Positions 42,899-52,784 of a DNA stretch of 64,000 nucleotides are shown one piece after another (the first letter of the stretch is position 1; each line of letters starts with the position of its first letter). The DNA comes from Gammaproteobacteria bacterium. GTDB lineage: Bacteria > Pseudomonadota > Gammaproteobacteria > Burkholderiales > Burkholderiaceae_C. Under the pieces are notes generated by a model that ran no database searches, was not told the origin of the DNA, and saw nothing but the letters and a program-made list of their open reading frames with translations. The stretch lies in assembly GCA_018828125.1 (NCBI GenBank), contig JAHJWB010000022.1, forward strand, positions 1 through 64,000. Reading direction: 5' to 3'. Made by a program: the position numbers and the translations under genes.

Positions 42899-44047
42899 CC
42901 ACAGGGCCCACAAGCGCAGGCCTTGTTTCAGACGGCCTGCGATATCGCCCGCCTCTTGTCCCCAGCCGGTAAAGAAGTCGGCCCGCACGGCGCCCAGAAT
43001 GGCGCTGCCCGTGTCTTGCGCCAGCACCAGCCGGCTCAATTGCACCTGCGGCCCGGTGGAGGCCAGCCACACCGGGGTGCCATACGGAATGCTCTGTCGG
43101 TCAACCGCAATCGAGCGGCCGGGCGTGAGCGGCACGCCCTGGGCGCCTTTGGGGCCGAACTCGGCGTCCAGCCCGCTCAACGGCTCTTCGCGGAAAAACA
43201 CGTAGCGGGGGTTGCTCCACAGCAGCTCATTGGTGCGGTGCGGGTTGGCGTTCAGCCAGGCGCGGATGCCGGGCCAGGTGGCGTCGCGCGTCGCGCCCTG
43301 GTCCAGCAGCCAGCGGCCCACGCTTTGGTAAGGCTGGTCGTTGGTGCCAGCGTACGCCACCCGCACGCTTGACACGGAGCCATCGGCCTCGGTGATGCGC
43401 AACCGGCCTGAACCCTGGATGTGCAGCACCATCGATTCCACCGGGTCGCGCAGCCAGGCAATGGCGCGGCCTTGCAGGGCGGCCTGGGCTTCGGGCAGGG
43501 TTTCGATCTGCTGGCGCGTGTACCAGGGCTTGCGGCTGCCCAGTGTGGCGGGGGGGCGGTACACCGGCACGGTAAAACCGTTACCGGGTTGCCGGGCGGC
43601 GTCGACCATGGGCTCGTAGTACGCCGTCAGCAGGCCCTCGGCATTGCCGTCAGGGGCCTCGATGCGGTAGGGCTGCAGCCGGGCCATGAGCCAGGCACGT
43701 TGCTCATCGGCGGTGGCAATGCTCAGCTGGCGGACCTCGCCGCACAGCGCGGTGAAAGGCGGGGCGGGTCGTTCGCAGCTTTTGATCCAGGCGTTCCAGG
43801 CCTCGTGCAAGGCGTCGTTGGTAAAACCTGGCAAGTCCCCCCAACGCACGGCAATCCAGCGGCTTTTGGGCTGCGACAGGGGCGGTGGCAGCGGGCCGGT
43901 GTCGCCGGGCAGCATCACCGTCCCAGTGGGGGGAGGCAAGGGGATGGCCGCGGGGCGGGAGGGGCTTGGCGCCGGAGGCGTAGAGCAGGCGGCCAGCGTT
44001 CCTACAATCAGCGCCGTCCAAACAATGCGCAGGAGTGTCAATTTCAT
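42890..44047 (-). CDS. mltA: Membrane-bound lytic murein transglycosylase A
   Basis: Cleaves the glycan strand of peptidoglycan to a 1,6-anhydro product at the outer membrane. The 385-residue protein starts with a lipoprotein signal (LIVGTLAACSTPPAP, Cys near residue 20). It has the MltA domain with EGLLTAYYEPMVDAARQPG and the 3D domain with LVLAQDTGSAILGAVRADFFTGWG, which holds the catalytic Asp (AQDTG). The start ATG (44047-44045) shares the palindrome CATG with the start of a small gene on the other strand. The frame is open upstream but without homology. Confidence 0.95.
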   Translation of the reverse strand: MKLTLLRIVWTALIVGTLAACSTPPAPSPSRPAAIPLPPPTGTVMLPGDTGPLPPPLSQPKSRWIAVRWGDLPGFTNDALHEAWNAWIKSCERPAPPFTALCGEVRQLSIATADEQRAWLMARLQPYRIEAPDGNAEGLLTAYYEPMVDAARQPGNGFTVPVYRPPATLGSRKPWYTRQQIETLPEAQAALQGRAIAWLRDPVESMVLHIQGSGRLRITEADGSVSSVRVAYAGTNDQPYQSVGRWLLDQGATRDATWPGIRAWLNANPHRTNELLWSNPRYVFFREEPLSGLDAEFGPKGAQGVPLTPGRSIAVDRQSIPYGTPVWLASTGPQVQLSRLVLAQDTGSAILGAVRADFFTGWGQEAGDIAGRLKQGLRLWALWPK

Positions 44048-44189
44048 GGGGCTGATTTTGCTTGAAGCGCTGCTGGCGCTGGCGCTGCTGGTGGCCATTG
44101 TGTGGTGGACCATGTTCTCCGGCCGCAAGGGCGGCGAGCTGAAGGCACCGCCCCGCGACGACGAACCACCGCCGCCACCGGCGCCCTGA
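44046..44189 (+). CDS. Small single-pass membrane protein, 47 residues
   Basis: A short frame with ATG at 44046 preceded by AGGAG at a spacer of about 9. The protein has one N-terminal membrane helix (LLEALLALALLVAIVWWTMF), then a basic GRKGGE and a proline-rich acidic tail. It is divergent from mltA, with start codons overlapping by two bases (CATG). The good ribosome site and clean helix favour a real gene. No function known; it could be an envelope or divisome accessory protein, but that is a guess. Confidence 0.6.
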   Translation: MGLILLEALLALALLVAIVWWTMFSGRKGGELKAPPRDDEPPPPPAP

Positions 44190-44397
44190 CCCGCGGGCTT
44201 CGCCTTTCCTTGCTTGGCCATCCGGGCTGGCGACGGCGCAGTCCTACAGACATTGGGTGGGCACACCGATGGCGCGCCAGGGCGCCTGACCTGACGATGG
44301 CGATTCAGCTGGGCTTCACGCCTGAGTGATGAGGCAGCCCGCCCCGGGCGAGCAAACGCCTTCCACGCCCGGCTCTTCATCTTCAAGGAGCAAACAC

Positions 44398-45045
44398 ATG
44401 CGCAAACACATTCTTCTCGGTGCCTCTGCCGTCATCGTCCTGGCCACTGGCTGCGCCAGCATGGACGACACCCAGCGCCGCACCGCCACCGGCGCAGGCG
44501 TTGGTGCCTTGGCCGGGGCCGTCATTGGCTCCGCCACGGGTGGCAGCGCCGGTACCGGCGCTGTTGTCGGTGCGGGCGTGGGCGCCCTGGGCACCTACAT
44601 CTGGTCGCAGAACATGGAGCGCCAAAAGCGCGAGATGGAGCAGGCCACCCAGGGCACGGGCATCGCCGTGTCGCAAACGGCCGACAACCAACTCATGCTC
44701 AATATCCCCAGCGACATTTCTTTTGCCGTCGGCCGCTCGGACATTCAGCCCAACTTTGCACCAGTGCTTGACCAGTTTGCCGCCAGCCTGCGCAACAACC
44801 CGTACGCAGACGTGCGCATCGTGGGCCACACCGACGCCACGGGCAGCGACGCCATCAACAACCCCTTGTCGATGGACCGCGCCGCCAGCACGCGCAGCTA
44901 CTTGGCATCGCGGGGTGTGGACGGTCGCCGTATCGCCATCGACGGCATGGGCGAACGTTATCCCATTGCCACGAACGACACCGCCGATGGCCGCGCACGC
45001 AACCGCCGTGTAGAGATTTTTGTGGGCGAACGCCCCCGCGGCTAA
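44398..45045 (+). CDS. OmpA-family lipoprotein with glycine zipper
   Basis: A 215-residue outer-membrane lipoprotein. The ATG at 44398 follows AAGGAG with a spacer of 7. The signal ends in ATGCAS, a lipobox with Cys near residue 19. Residues about 30-65 form a glycine-zipper (GAGVGALAGAVIGSATGG). The C-terminal OmpA domain binds peptidoglycan: NIPSDISFAVGRSDIQP, IVGHTDATGSDAINNPLS, ARNRRVEIFV. Proteins of this layout (YiaD/Pal-like) tether the outer membrane to the wall. Confidence 0.93.
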   Translation: MRKHILLGASAVIVLATGCASMDDTQRRTATGAGVGALAGAVIGSATGGSAGTGAVVGAGVGALGTYIWSQNMERQKREMEQATQGTGIAVSQTADNQLMLNIPSDISFAVGRSDIQPNFAPVLDQFAASLRNNPYADVRIVGHTDATGSDAINNPLSMDRAASTRSYLASRGVDGRRIAIDGMGERYPIATNDTADGRARNRRVEIFVGERPRG

Positions 45046-45110
45046 CCGGGCTGCAATTGAAGGCGCCTGTTGCCGCACGCTCGCACGCGCGGCAGCGGGC
45101 CCTTCGTCGA

Positions 45111-45740
45111 TCAATGCCCGCTGCGCAGCAGGTTGGCCAGTTCCACGGCCGACTTGACCTGCATCTTGTCGAACACGCGCGAGCGGTGCACTTCAACCGT
45201 GCGCACGCTGATGTCCAGCTGATCGGCAATCAGCTTGTTGGGCAGACCTGCCACCACCAGGTCCATCACATCGCGTTCCCGGTCGGTCAGATCGCGCAGG
45301 CGCACCTGCATGTCGCTGCGCTCGCGCACTTCTGCCAAGCGTTCGGCAGACTGTGCCAGCGCCTGTTCGATGCGGTCCACCAGCGCGTTGTCGGAAAACG
45401 GCTTTTCGCAAAAATCAAAGGCCCCGCGCTTGACGGTGTCAACCGCCGTGGGCACGTCGGCGTGGCCGGTCAGAAAAATCACCGGCATCGTCGCCAAGTC
45501 GCCGCGCACAGCCAACAAATCAAACAAGGCGAGCCCGCTCATGCCCGGCATGCGCACGTCCAGCAGAAGACAGCAGGGCTGGCGCTGCGCGGGGCGGCTG
45601 GTGAGCATGGCGTCAAACGCTTCGGCGCTGTCAAACGATTCGCTGGGCAGCCTGCGCGAGCGCAACAGCCATGCCAAGGCTTCGCGCACGCTGGCGTCGT
45701 CGTCCACGATGTACACAGTGGCGTTGGTGATGGGTTCCAT
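45111..45740 (-). CDS. Response regulator, FixJ/LuxR family
   Basis: A 209-residue two-component regulator. The receiver has the acidic pair DDD near residue 13, the phospho-acceptor Asp61 (LLLDVRMPGMSG), and KRGAFDFCEKPFSD with the conserved Lys. The C-terminal LuxR-type helix-turn-helix reads LTDRERDVMDLVVAGLPNKLIADQL. FixJ and DctR belong here. Its ATG overlaps the stop of the sensor kinase gene (ATGA), so the two form a cognate pair. Targets are unknown. Confidence 0.93.
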   Translation of the reverse strand: MEPITNATVYIVDDDASVREALAWLLRSRRLPSESFDSAEAFDAMLTSRPAQRQPCCLLLDVRMPGMSGLALFDLLAVRGDLATMPVIFLTGHADVPTAVDTVKRGAFDFCEKPFSDNALVDRIEQALAQSAERLAEVRERSDMQVRLRDLTDRERDVMDLVVAGLPNKLIADQLDISVRTVEVHRSRVFDKMQVKSAVELANLLRSGH

Positions 45741-47788
45741 CAGGCTTGGGACGAAGAGGAAGGTTGAATGAGCGGCAACGTGAAGGTGAATACCGTACCA
45801 CGGGGCTCATGGGGCGCAAATCCGAGAAAACCACCGTGCTGCTCGATCACGGTGCGGCACATGCTCAGGCCCAGGCCCATGCCTTCAGGGCGGGTGGTGA
45901 AAAACGGGGTGAACAGCTTTTCAGCCACTTCGGGGGCAATGCCGGTGCCGATGTCGGTCACCGCAAATTCCACCCAGCCGCTGTGTGGGCTGGAGGCGGT
46001 GCGGCGCACGCGGATGTCCAGCACGCGGGTGGGGATGGCGGGGTCGTCCATGGCCTGCATGGCGTTGCGCGCCAGGTTCAGCAACACCTGCTCGACCATG
46101 GTGCGGTCGCACAGCGTAGGGGGCAGACCGGGCTCCACCGTGGTGTGCACGCGCACCCCCAGTTTGCGGGCCTGCAGAATCACCAGCGGCAAGATGGCGT
46201 CCAGCAACTGCTGCGCATGCACGGCTTCGCGTGCCTGGTCCCGGCGGCGCACAAAGTCGTGCACGCTTTTGATCACCTTGCCCGCCCGCTCGGCCTGGCG
46301 GGCGATTTGCTGCATGGCCATGCGGACGTCCTGCAGTTGCTCGGCATCGGGTGCGGCATCGGGTGCCGAGGGTTGCAGCAAGTTGATGGACCCGGTGGCA
46401 TAACTGGAGATGGCGGCCAGGGGCTGGTTGAGTTCGTGGCTGAGCAAGGACGCCATCTCCCCCACGGTGGCGAGACGGGCCGTGGCCTGCAGCCGCTCTT
46501 GCGACGCGCGCGACAGCTCCTCCACCCGCCGTTGCTCGCTGATGTCCAGAAACGCGCTCATCCACCCCGTGTGCTGGCCCTGTGCGTTGATCAGCGGTGC
46601 CTCGATGATCAGCACCGGAAACCGGGTGCCATCCTTGCGCATGAACACCGATTCGAAACCCTCACGCGGCGGCACATGCTGGCCTGCCAGGCGGATCTGT
46701 TGCCGCTGGCGGTATTCGTCCACCAGCTCGGGGGGCCAGTACGGCGCCGAGACGCTCTGGCCCAGCAGCTCTTGGGCACCAAAGCCCACCATGGCGCAAA
46801 ACGCGGGGTTCACGTAGGTGATGCGACCTTCGAGGTCGCGGGCGCGCAGGCCGGTGACCAGCGAGTCCTCCATGGCTTTGCGAAACGCCAGCGCGTCGGC
46901 CAGGTCGCGTTCCGCGCGCAAGCGGCGGCGGTTGTCGCGCACCAGCACCGCCATCACGGTGACCAGCGCAATCGACATCGTCGTGACCAGGGCGGTCAGC
47001 ACGTTGGGGAACACGCTGGGCGCTGCATGCCAGGTGTCCATGCGCAGCACCAGCGTGCTGCCGGGCAGGTCGAGCAGATGTTGCGCCGTGAACATGCGCG
47101 AGCCGCGGCGCGCGGCGCCCAGCACCGCCAGCCGTGTGCCATCGGGTTCGGTGAACGAGGCCTCCTGGCTGCGCGTGAGGTTGTGCGCCACCAGATTGAT
47201 GAGCACGTCCTGCAGTGAGTACGTCACCACCAGAAAGCCGGTGTTGCGCCCGCCTGCGGTCAGTGGCAGGCACAACTCCATCATCTCGGAGCCCAGGCCA
47301 TCGCCATGGGGCTGGAAGTAGCTGCTGGAATAAGAAGGGCTGCTTAACCGGCGGGCGTTGGCGCAGGCGATGGCCGAGTCCGACTGATTGCTTTCGCGCA
47401 GGCGCGCATCCCACGCTACAGGGCGGTAAGGGGACTGCGCGTGGGTGCGCAGGCGCATGTTGGGTTCACGCCATTCGATGCGCACCAGTTCGCGGTTCTT
47501 GCGCAACAGCTCGGAGGCTTCGATATCCCAGGCCAGCTGGCCCGGGTCGCCTGCGTGCAGCGCCTGCAGGCTTTGGAGGTTGCGGTTGAGTGCCACGCGA
47601 ATGTCCGACACCGCATCGGCCGTGTCGCGCTCCAGCCGCGTCTGCACCTGGCTGGCCTCGTAGCGCCCGGCGAGCCACACCATGGTGGCCAGCATGGAAA
47701 CCACCAGCAGCACCAGCGCCGTCCACAGCGACCATCGGCGCCACGCCCGCCGCCAGCGCAGCAATACCGTGAACCGTGAGGCGGTCAC
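45740..47788 (-). CDS. Sensor histidine kinase, PAS-containing, DctS/FixL type
   Basis: A 682-residue inner-membrane kinase. Two membrane helices (about residues 14-37 and 300-320) flank a periplasmic sensor of about 260 residues. A PAS domain follows (ITYVNPAFCAMVGFGAQELLGQ, RKDGTRFPVLIIEAPLI, GWMSAFLDISEQR), then the phosphorylation site SHELNQPLAAISSYA of the HPK4 group and the ATPase domain (NLARNAMQAM, DIGTGIAPEVAEKLFTPFFTTRPEGMGLGLSM). This layout and the FixJ-type partner are like DctS-DctR, which sense C4-dicarboxylates; no transporter lies nearby to support that. The start is a GTG overlapping the nitrilase stop. Confidence 0.9.
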   Translation of the reverse strand: MTASRFTVLLRWRRAWRRWSLWTALVLLVVSMLATMVWLAGRYEASQVQTRLERDTADAVSDIRVALNRNLQSLQALHAGDPGQLAWDIEASELLRKNRELVRIEWREPNMRLRTHAQSPYRPVAWDARLRESNQSDSAIACANARRLSSPSYSSSYFQPHGDGLGSEMMELCLPLTAGGRNTGFLVVTYSLQDVLINLVAHNLTRSQEASFTEPDGTRLAVLGAARRGSRMFTAQHLLDLPGSTLVLRMDTWHAAPSVFPNVLTALVTTMSIALVTVMAVLVRDNRRRLRAERDLADALAFRKAMEDSLVTGLRARDLEGRITYVNPAFCAMVGFGAQELLGQSVSAPYWPPELVDEYRQRQQIRLAGQHVPPREGFESVFMRKDGTRFPVLIIEAPLINAQGQHTGWMSAFLDISEQRRVEELSRASQERLQATARLATVGEMASLLSHELNQPLAAISSYATGSINLLQPSAPDAAPDAEQLQDVRMAMQQIARQAERAGKVIKSVHDFVRRRDQAREAVHAQQLLDAILPLVILQARKLGVRVHTTVEPGLPPTLCDRTMVEQVLLNLARNAMQAMDDPAIPTRVLDIRVRRTASSPHSGWVEFAVTDIGTGIAPEVAEKLFTPFFTTRPEGMGLGLSMCRTVIEQHGGFLGFAPHEPRGTVFTFTLPLIQPSSSSQA

Positions 47789-48600
47789 AACACGCGGTGG
47801 GTCAGGGCGGGCAGCTGCTGGCGCACTGCACGCAGGCGCTCGGCGTCGAGCACGCTTACCACGACACCCTCGCCCTCTGCTTGCTGGCCTAGCACAGTGC
47901 CCCACGGGTCCACCAACATGCTCTGGCCCCAGGTGTGACGGCCGTTTTCGTGGACTCCGCCCTGCGCGGGTGCGAGCACATAAGCCAGGTTTTCGATCGC
48001 TCGGGCACGCAGCAGCACTTCCCAGTGGGCCTGGCCCGTGGTGTGGGTGAAAGCGCTGGGCACCAGCATCAGGTCTGCGCCTGCACGTGCATGTGCGCGG
48101 TACAACTCTGGAAACCGGAGGTCGTAGCACACAGAAAGGCCGACGCGCCAGCTGTGACCGTCGCGTGCCTGCAGATCAAACTGCACGGGCGTGCCGCCTG
48201 CTTCGATGACACGGCTTTCGTAGTACTGCTCGCGGCCGTTGTCAAACTGAAAGAGGTGAATCTTGTCGTAGCGCGCCACACACTCGCCTGCCGGGTTGAA
48301 CACCAGGGTGGTGTTGTGCACACGGTCCTCCGAGGTGGTCTGAAGCGGCAGGGTGCCGCCCACCACCCACATCTGCAACGTACGTGCCGCAGTGGCCAGA
48401 AACTGCTGAATCACGCCCTCACCGTGGGCCTCGCGGAGCGCCAGCTTGTCGGTGTCCTTGTGGCCCATGGTGCAGAAGTACTCGGGCAGCACCGCCAGCT
48501 CGGCGCCCTGGCGGGCAGCCTGCTCCAGCAGCGCACGAGCGGCACGCAAGTTGGCCTCCAGTTGCGTGCCCGACACCATCTGGATCGCGGCGACTTTCAT
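47785..48600 (-). CDS. Carbon-nitrogen hydrolase, nitrilase superfamily (Nit/omega-amidase type)
   Basis: A 271-residue amidase with the catalytic triad visible: Glu40 (VLPEYF), Lys113 (YDKIHLF) and Cys158 (LSVCYDLRFPELYR). These features match the Nit1/Nit2 branch, which hydrolyses deaminated glutathione or omega-amides of 2-oxoacids, a metabolite-repair role. The ATG overlaps the yhdP stop and the stop overlaps the kinase start, so it lies in the middle of a four-gene coupled chain. Confidence 0.9.
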   Translation of the reverse strand: MKVAAIQMVSGTQLEANLRAARALLEQAARQGAELAVLPEYFCTMGHKDTDKLALREAHGEGVIQQFLATAARTLQMWVVGGTLPLQTTSEDRVHNTTLVFNPAGECVARYDKIHLFQFDNGREQYYESRVIEAGGTPVQFDLQARDGHSWRVGLSVCYDLRFPELYRAHARAGADLMLVPSAFTHTTGQAHWEVLLRARAIENLAYVLAPAQGGVHENGRHTWGQSMLVDPWGTVLGQQAEGEGVVVSVLDAERLRAVRQQLPALTHRVL

Positions 48601-51600
48601 AAGGGTTCTCCCGTTTTGGGTGGATTGCTGCGGGGGGCAGTGTCGGTGGTGGAGCCTGGCGCTGGTGGGGCCGCTGCATCGCGGCCGCGGCGGGCAATGC
48701 GCACGATGCGGGGGTCGGTCCAGGTGCCATCGATGCGAAACTCTTGCGTGGCGGCTTCGATCAATGGACCGCGCAGGAACACCTGGGCCAGGAAGCTTCC
48801 CAGGCCAATGACCGGGTTGATAGCCGTCGCCACCAGCGATGCGGTGAGCGCATTGATCTCTGGCACCACCACCACGCGCAGGTTTTGTGTTTCGTTGTCA
48901 ATGCTGGCGCTGCCCTCCATCAGTACCGCTGCGTTCACGCCCTTCATCTGCAGGTTGTTGGTGGTGGCCACGCCCTGCTCGATGCGCACGTCGCCGCGCA
49001 CAAAGTCAAACGCAAACCCCTCACTGAAAACGTCGCGGAAATCCAGTGCCAGGCGCCGCGGTAGCGACTGCAGGCTCAACACCCCCAACAGCTTGGCGAG
49101 CCCAGGGTCAGCCTTGAGGAACTGGCCTGATTCGATGTTCAGATTGATCTGCCCGGTCATGCTGCGGTAGTCGGGGCTGAAGGGCGCGCCGATCCAGGCC
49201 ACCTGGCCCTCCATGCGACCCTTGCCTCGCCTGACCACATTGGCCATGCCCATGCGGGCGAGCAGGTCGCCGGAGTCGCGTATTTCGAGTTTGAAGTTGA
49301 GCACCGTCCGCCGTTCAGGGGCCCGCGGGCCCGTCCCGGCCGCGTTGAGCACTGCCCAGTTACCGCTGGCGGTAAAGTCGGCTTCAGGTGCGAGGATGTT
49401 GAATTTGGTGAGTCGCCACTCGCGCTGCACGCCCTCGCTGCCGCGGTTCTGCGCCTCTATCTCCACCCTGCCCAGGCGCTTGCCCCGCAGCTCGAAGTCC
49501 TCCACCACGATGTCCAGCGCGGGCAGGGTGCCGGGCTGTTCGTCCAGCAGGGCTTCGACCTGGGTCACTTCGTTTTGCGGCATGTTCACGCGCGACAGGC
49601 GCGCAAACACCCGGCCATTGGCGTGATCGGCAGAGCCGGGCTGGCGGTATTCGAGATAGCCATTGAGTTCGGTCGCGTCCAGGTTGGCCCGCCAGATGGT
49701 GCCCTCGCGCAGGGCGCCAGCCACCACGTTGCGCAGGGTACGGCCCTGCAGTGTGAGTTCGCGCGCACGCACGGCCAGGGTCGTGGGCATGTAGTCTTGC
49801 GCCACACTTTGCCCGGGCGGAGCTGCCGAGTCGGCCGCAGTGCGCGCCGCCGCCGCTGGCCCCGCGGCCTGGGACAACACGTCTTCCCAGGCGTCCACAT
49901 CAATCTTGGACTGGTTGATGTTGGCGGCCACGCCCTGCGGAGGCATCGGTGCGGATTCACCGGGAGTCAGACCCACTCCAATGGCCCCGCGGAGCACCCG
50001 CGCCCGGACACCGCTGACATCGCGCACATAGGTAGCTGACCCGAGTGCGCCGAGGTCCAGCGTGATCTGGTCGTTCAGCGGCGGGCCTCCAGCGGCCCCG
50101 TTGCTGCCCGCACTGCTGGCCAGACCCACCAGAGACTCACGCGTGACCTGGCTTTCAAAGCGCATCGGCAGGCTGCTGTCGGTGGTCTTGCCCAATGGTG
50201 CAGGCAGCTCCAGTGCCATGCCTTGCAGGCTGGTCGATACCTGAAGTTCTGGCACACCGCGGCGAAACGCCAGAGCCATCGTGTACGGCGTGCTGCCGGT
50301 GGCCCGGCGGGCCAGCTGCGCCAGCATGCCCAGTTGCGGAGTTTGCTGCAGCCCTTCGGCCGTGGCGGTGCCTTGGGCGCGCAACTGCACCGCCGATTCG
50401 GTGGCCGGTGCGTTGGCGGCGAGCGCGCGCATGCCACCCTCCAGGCGCACGCTGCCTCCCAGCGCCTGGGCTTGCATGTTGTTCAGCGAGAAGCCTGTTT
50501 CACTGAACTGAACGGCGCCGCGCACCCGGCTCAGCGCCGGAGTGTCTGGGGTGATGCGCAGCTCGTTGCCCGCCAGCGTCGCGCTGCCCTGCACTTTGGA
50601 TTTGTCGAGTTCGCTGATGGGCAGGCTCAGGCGCAACTGAAAATCGGCGTTGCCAGTACCAGTGGCTTGGGCAAGCGCATTGCCTGTCATGCCTCCCAGG
50701 GGAGACGTGGTCATGAGGGCCAGAAGCTCACCCAGCGGCCCGCGCGCATCGGCGCTCACCCCCACCACGGTGTGGGACAGGTCGGGGATTTTGGCCTCCA
50801 CCTTCGACAACCGCAGCCCCTGTTGGCCCGCAAAGCTGCCGCTGGCACCCCGTACCTGCATCGAGGACCGCTCGAAGATCAGTTCCCCCCCCAGCTCCGT
50901 CAATGCGGGCCAGGGCAGCGCGTTGGCCGGCTGCAGCCGCGGCGGGACATAGGCGTAGGTCACGTCTTTCACCCGCGCGGCAATCCGGAACTCGCCTGTT
51001 TTGGGGTCATTGAATGGCAAGTCGTGCAAATCGCCTTTGACGCGGAACTGCACACTGCTGGCGCTGCCGGCCACCACGGCATCGCGCACATAGTGGCGCG
51101 CGTCGGCCGGAATCGACAGCGGCAAATAGCGGTGCACCCGGGTGCCGTCCGCGCGGTTGAGTACACCGCTGAGGTCCAGAACCCCCGGAAAGCGTGAACG
51201 GTGGGAGGCCTTGCTCGCATCGCTGGTGTGCCAGGTTGCCCGCGCCTCGCCCTGTGCGTCGGCATTGGCAAACTGCACGTCGCTGGCCTGCACGGCAATA
51301 CGGTCTCCGTCGAATTGCCAGCGCACATCGGCGCTGAGGCGGTCCAGTGGAAGGATGGGGTCTTCAAACACCCCCGGCAGTACCAACGCGCCCGAAGCCA
51401 TGGTCAATGCCGCCTTGCCCCCGGACTGGTTCATGTCGATGTCCACCGTGGCACCCCGCAGGCCCAGGTGGGTGGGGGCCGCGCCGGTTGCCAGGGGCGT
51501 GTCGCCTGCCAGCGCGAGGCCTTGAATGCGCCCCCGCACCTGGTATTGCTGCAGGCGGTCGAGGGGGCCTTTCCAGGTGGCCTGGATGTCGTCCACCAGC

Positions 51601-52784
51601 CCCTTGGGCGCGTAGGTGTGCACGGCGTTGTGTGCGGTCGTGCCCAGCGGCAAGCGGCTGGCGATTTGCGCCAGCGCGGCCAGGTCCAACCGGTCGGCGC
51701 GCAGCTCACCCTGCTCGGGGGTTTTGCCAGACGCCGTCGTGTGGACCAAGCGGACATTGCCTCCTGGCCAGACCAAGCCATCGTCCGTCTGGAACTGAAG
51801 CGCCTGGGTCGAAAATTCGAATCCACCATTCAAACGGCGGCCCCCCAGCCGCCCCTGGACACTGGGCAGTACCAAGGGTTGCAGTTCTGAAGAGAGCGTG
51901 GTGTTGACGTCCGCCAGCGCCAGGTCGGCCGTGCCACCCACCACCTGGCCGCGCTGCACATCGGCCCAGGCACGCAATGCCCCTCTGCCCTGGGCGACCT
52001 CAATGCCCACGTCGGCATGGTGGCGCAGCCGTGAGACATCGACCCGCGCAAAGTCTGCAAACAACTGGCCGCTCCAGTGTTTCCAGTTGCCGTCCCGTGC
52101 GCGCAGCAACGGCGCGCGGAAAAGTCCCACCACGCTAAAGCGGTCGCCCCATGCCTCGGGAGGGGTGGCGTCCAGGCGCATGTGATGGTGCCAATTACCG
52201 TTGCGCAAGACCAGGTCCACTTTTTCCAGTGCCAGTTCGGGCGCGCCGCGCTGTTCATCGGTCCAGCGCACCGTGCCGCCTTTGATGAACACCTCGCCTT
52301 GCGAAAACAGCCAGTCGGCAGCGGCATTGTTGTCGCCTTGGGTTTCGGCGAAGGTGAGGCCCGCGATATAGATACTGCCATCCGGCGCGCGGCGCATGTC
52401 GAGTTCGGGGCCTTCGATGTACAACTGCTCGAAGCCTGCGTTGAGCAGCGAACGCGGTGACAGCGCCACCACCACCCGGGGCAGCCGCAGAGCAGACCGC
52501 CCCAAGGTATCCAGGAGCGCCACGTCCGACAGCTCAATGGATGGGATCAGGCCTTCGGTGTGCGCCGAGATCGCACCGATCTTGACGGGAACCCCTAGAG
52601 CCCGTGCGGCATGCGCTTCGATCTGTGGGCGAAAATCACCGATTCGCGGCACAATCCAGCCATGAAGGGCCCCCCACGCGATGGTCAGCAGCAGCCAGAA
52701 AGCCAGCAGCAAACCCAGCGACCACCGCGCAAGACCTGCCACTATTTTCAGCAGGCGTGTGGGGTGTGGGATGGGATCGATCAT
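48597..52784 (-). CDS. yhdP: YhdP family protein (AsmA-like, TIGR02099)
   Basis: A 1395-residue protein with one N-terminal membrane helix (WSLGLLLAFWLLLTIAWGALHGWIVP) and a very large periplasmic part. The family hallmark GDFRPQIEAHAARALGVPVKIG follows the helix, and the AsmA-like C-terminal domain includes GKGRMEGQVAWIGAPFSPDYRSMTGQI and VVVVPEINALTASLVATAINPVIGLGSFLAQ. In E. coli YhdP is one of three AsmA-like proteins that carry phospholipids to the outer membrane. First gene of a four-gene coupled chain; it is divergent from glnE. Confidence 0.93.
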   Translation of the reverse strand: MIDPIPHPTRLLKIVAGLARWSLGLLLAFWLLLTIAWGALHGWIVPRIGDFRPQIEAHAARALGVPVKIGAISAHTEGLIPSIELSDVALLDTLGRSALRLPRVVVALSPRSLLNAGFEQLYIEGPELDMRRAPDGSIYIAGLTFAETQGDNNAAADWLFSQGEVFIKGGTVRWTDEQRGAPELALEKVDLVLRNGNWHHHMRLDATPPEAWGDRFSVVGLFRAPLLRARDGNWKHWSGQLFADFARVDVSRLRHHADVGIEVAQGRGALRAWADVQRGQVVGGTADLALADVNTTLSSELQPLVLPSVQGRLGGRRLNGGFEFSTQALQFQTDDGLVWPGGNVRLVHTTASGKTPEQGELRADRLDLAALAQIASRLPLGTTAHNAVHTYAPKGLVDDIQATWKGPLDRLQQYQVRGRIQGLALAGDTPLATGAAPTHLGLRGATVDIDMNQSGGKAALTMASGALVLPGVFEDPILPLDRLSADVRWQFDGDRIAVQASDVQFANADAQGEARATWHTSDASKASHRSRFPGVLDLSGVLNRADGTRVHRYLPLSIPADARHYVRDAVVAGSASSVQFRVKGDLHDLPFNDPKTGEFRIAARVKDVTYAYVPPRLQPANALPWPALTELGGELIFERSSMQVRGASGSFAGQQGLRLSKVEAKIPDLSHTVVGVSADARGPLGELLALMTTSPLGGMTGNALAQATGTGNADFQLRLSLPISELDKSKVQGSATLAGNELRITPDTPALSRVRGAVQFSETGFSLNNMQAQALGGSVRLEGGMRALAANAPATESAVQLRAQGTATAEGLQQTPQLGMLAQLARRATGSTPYTMALAFRRGVPELQVSTSLQGMALELPAPLGKTTDSSLPMRFESQVTRESLVGLASSAGSNGAAGGPPLNDQITLDLGALGSATYVRDVSGVRARVLRGAIGVGLTPGESAPMPPQGVAANINQSKIDVDAWEDVLSQAAGPAAAARTAADSAAPPGQSVAQDYMPTTLAVRARELTLQGRTLRNVVAGALREGTIWRANLDATELNGYLEYRQPGSADHANGRVFARLSRVNMPQNEVTQVEALLDEQPGTLPALDIVVEDFELRGKRLGRVEIEAQNRGSEGVQREWRLTKFNILAPEADFTASGNWAVLNAAGTGPRAPERRTVLNFKLEIRDSGDLLARMGMANVVRRGKGRMEGQVAWIGAPFSPDYRSMTGQINLNIESGQFLKADPGLAKLLGVLSLQSLPRRLALDFRDVFSEGFAFDFVRGDVRIEQGVATTNNLQMKGVNAAVLMEGSASIDNETQNLRVVVVPEINALTASLVATAINPVIGLGSFLAQVFLRGPLIEAATQEFRIDGTWTDPRIVRIARRGRDAAAPPAPGSTTDTAPRSNPPKTGEPL

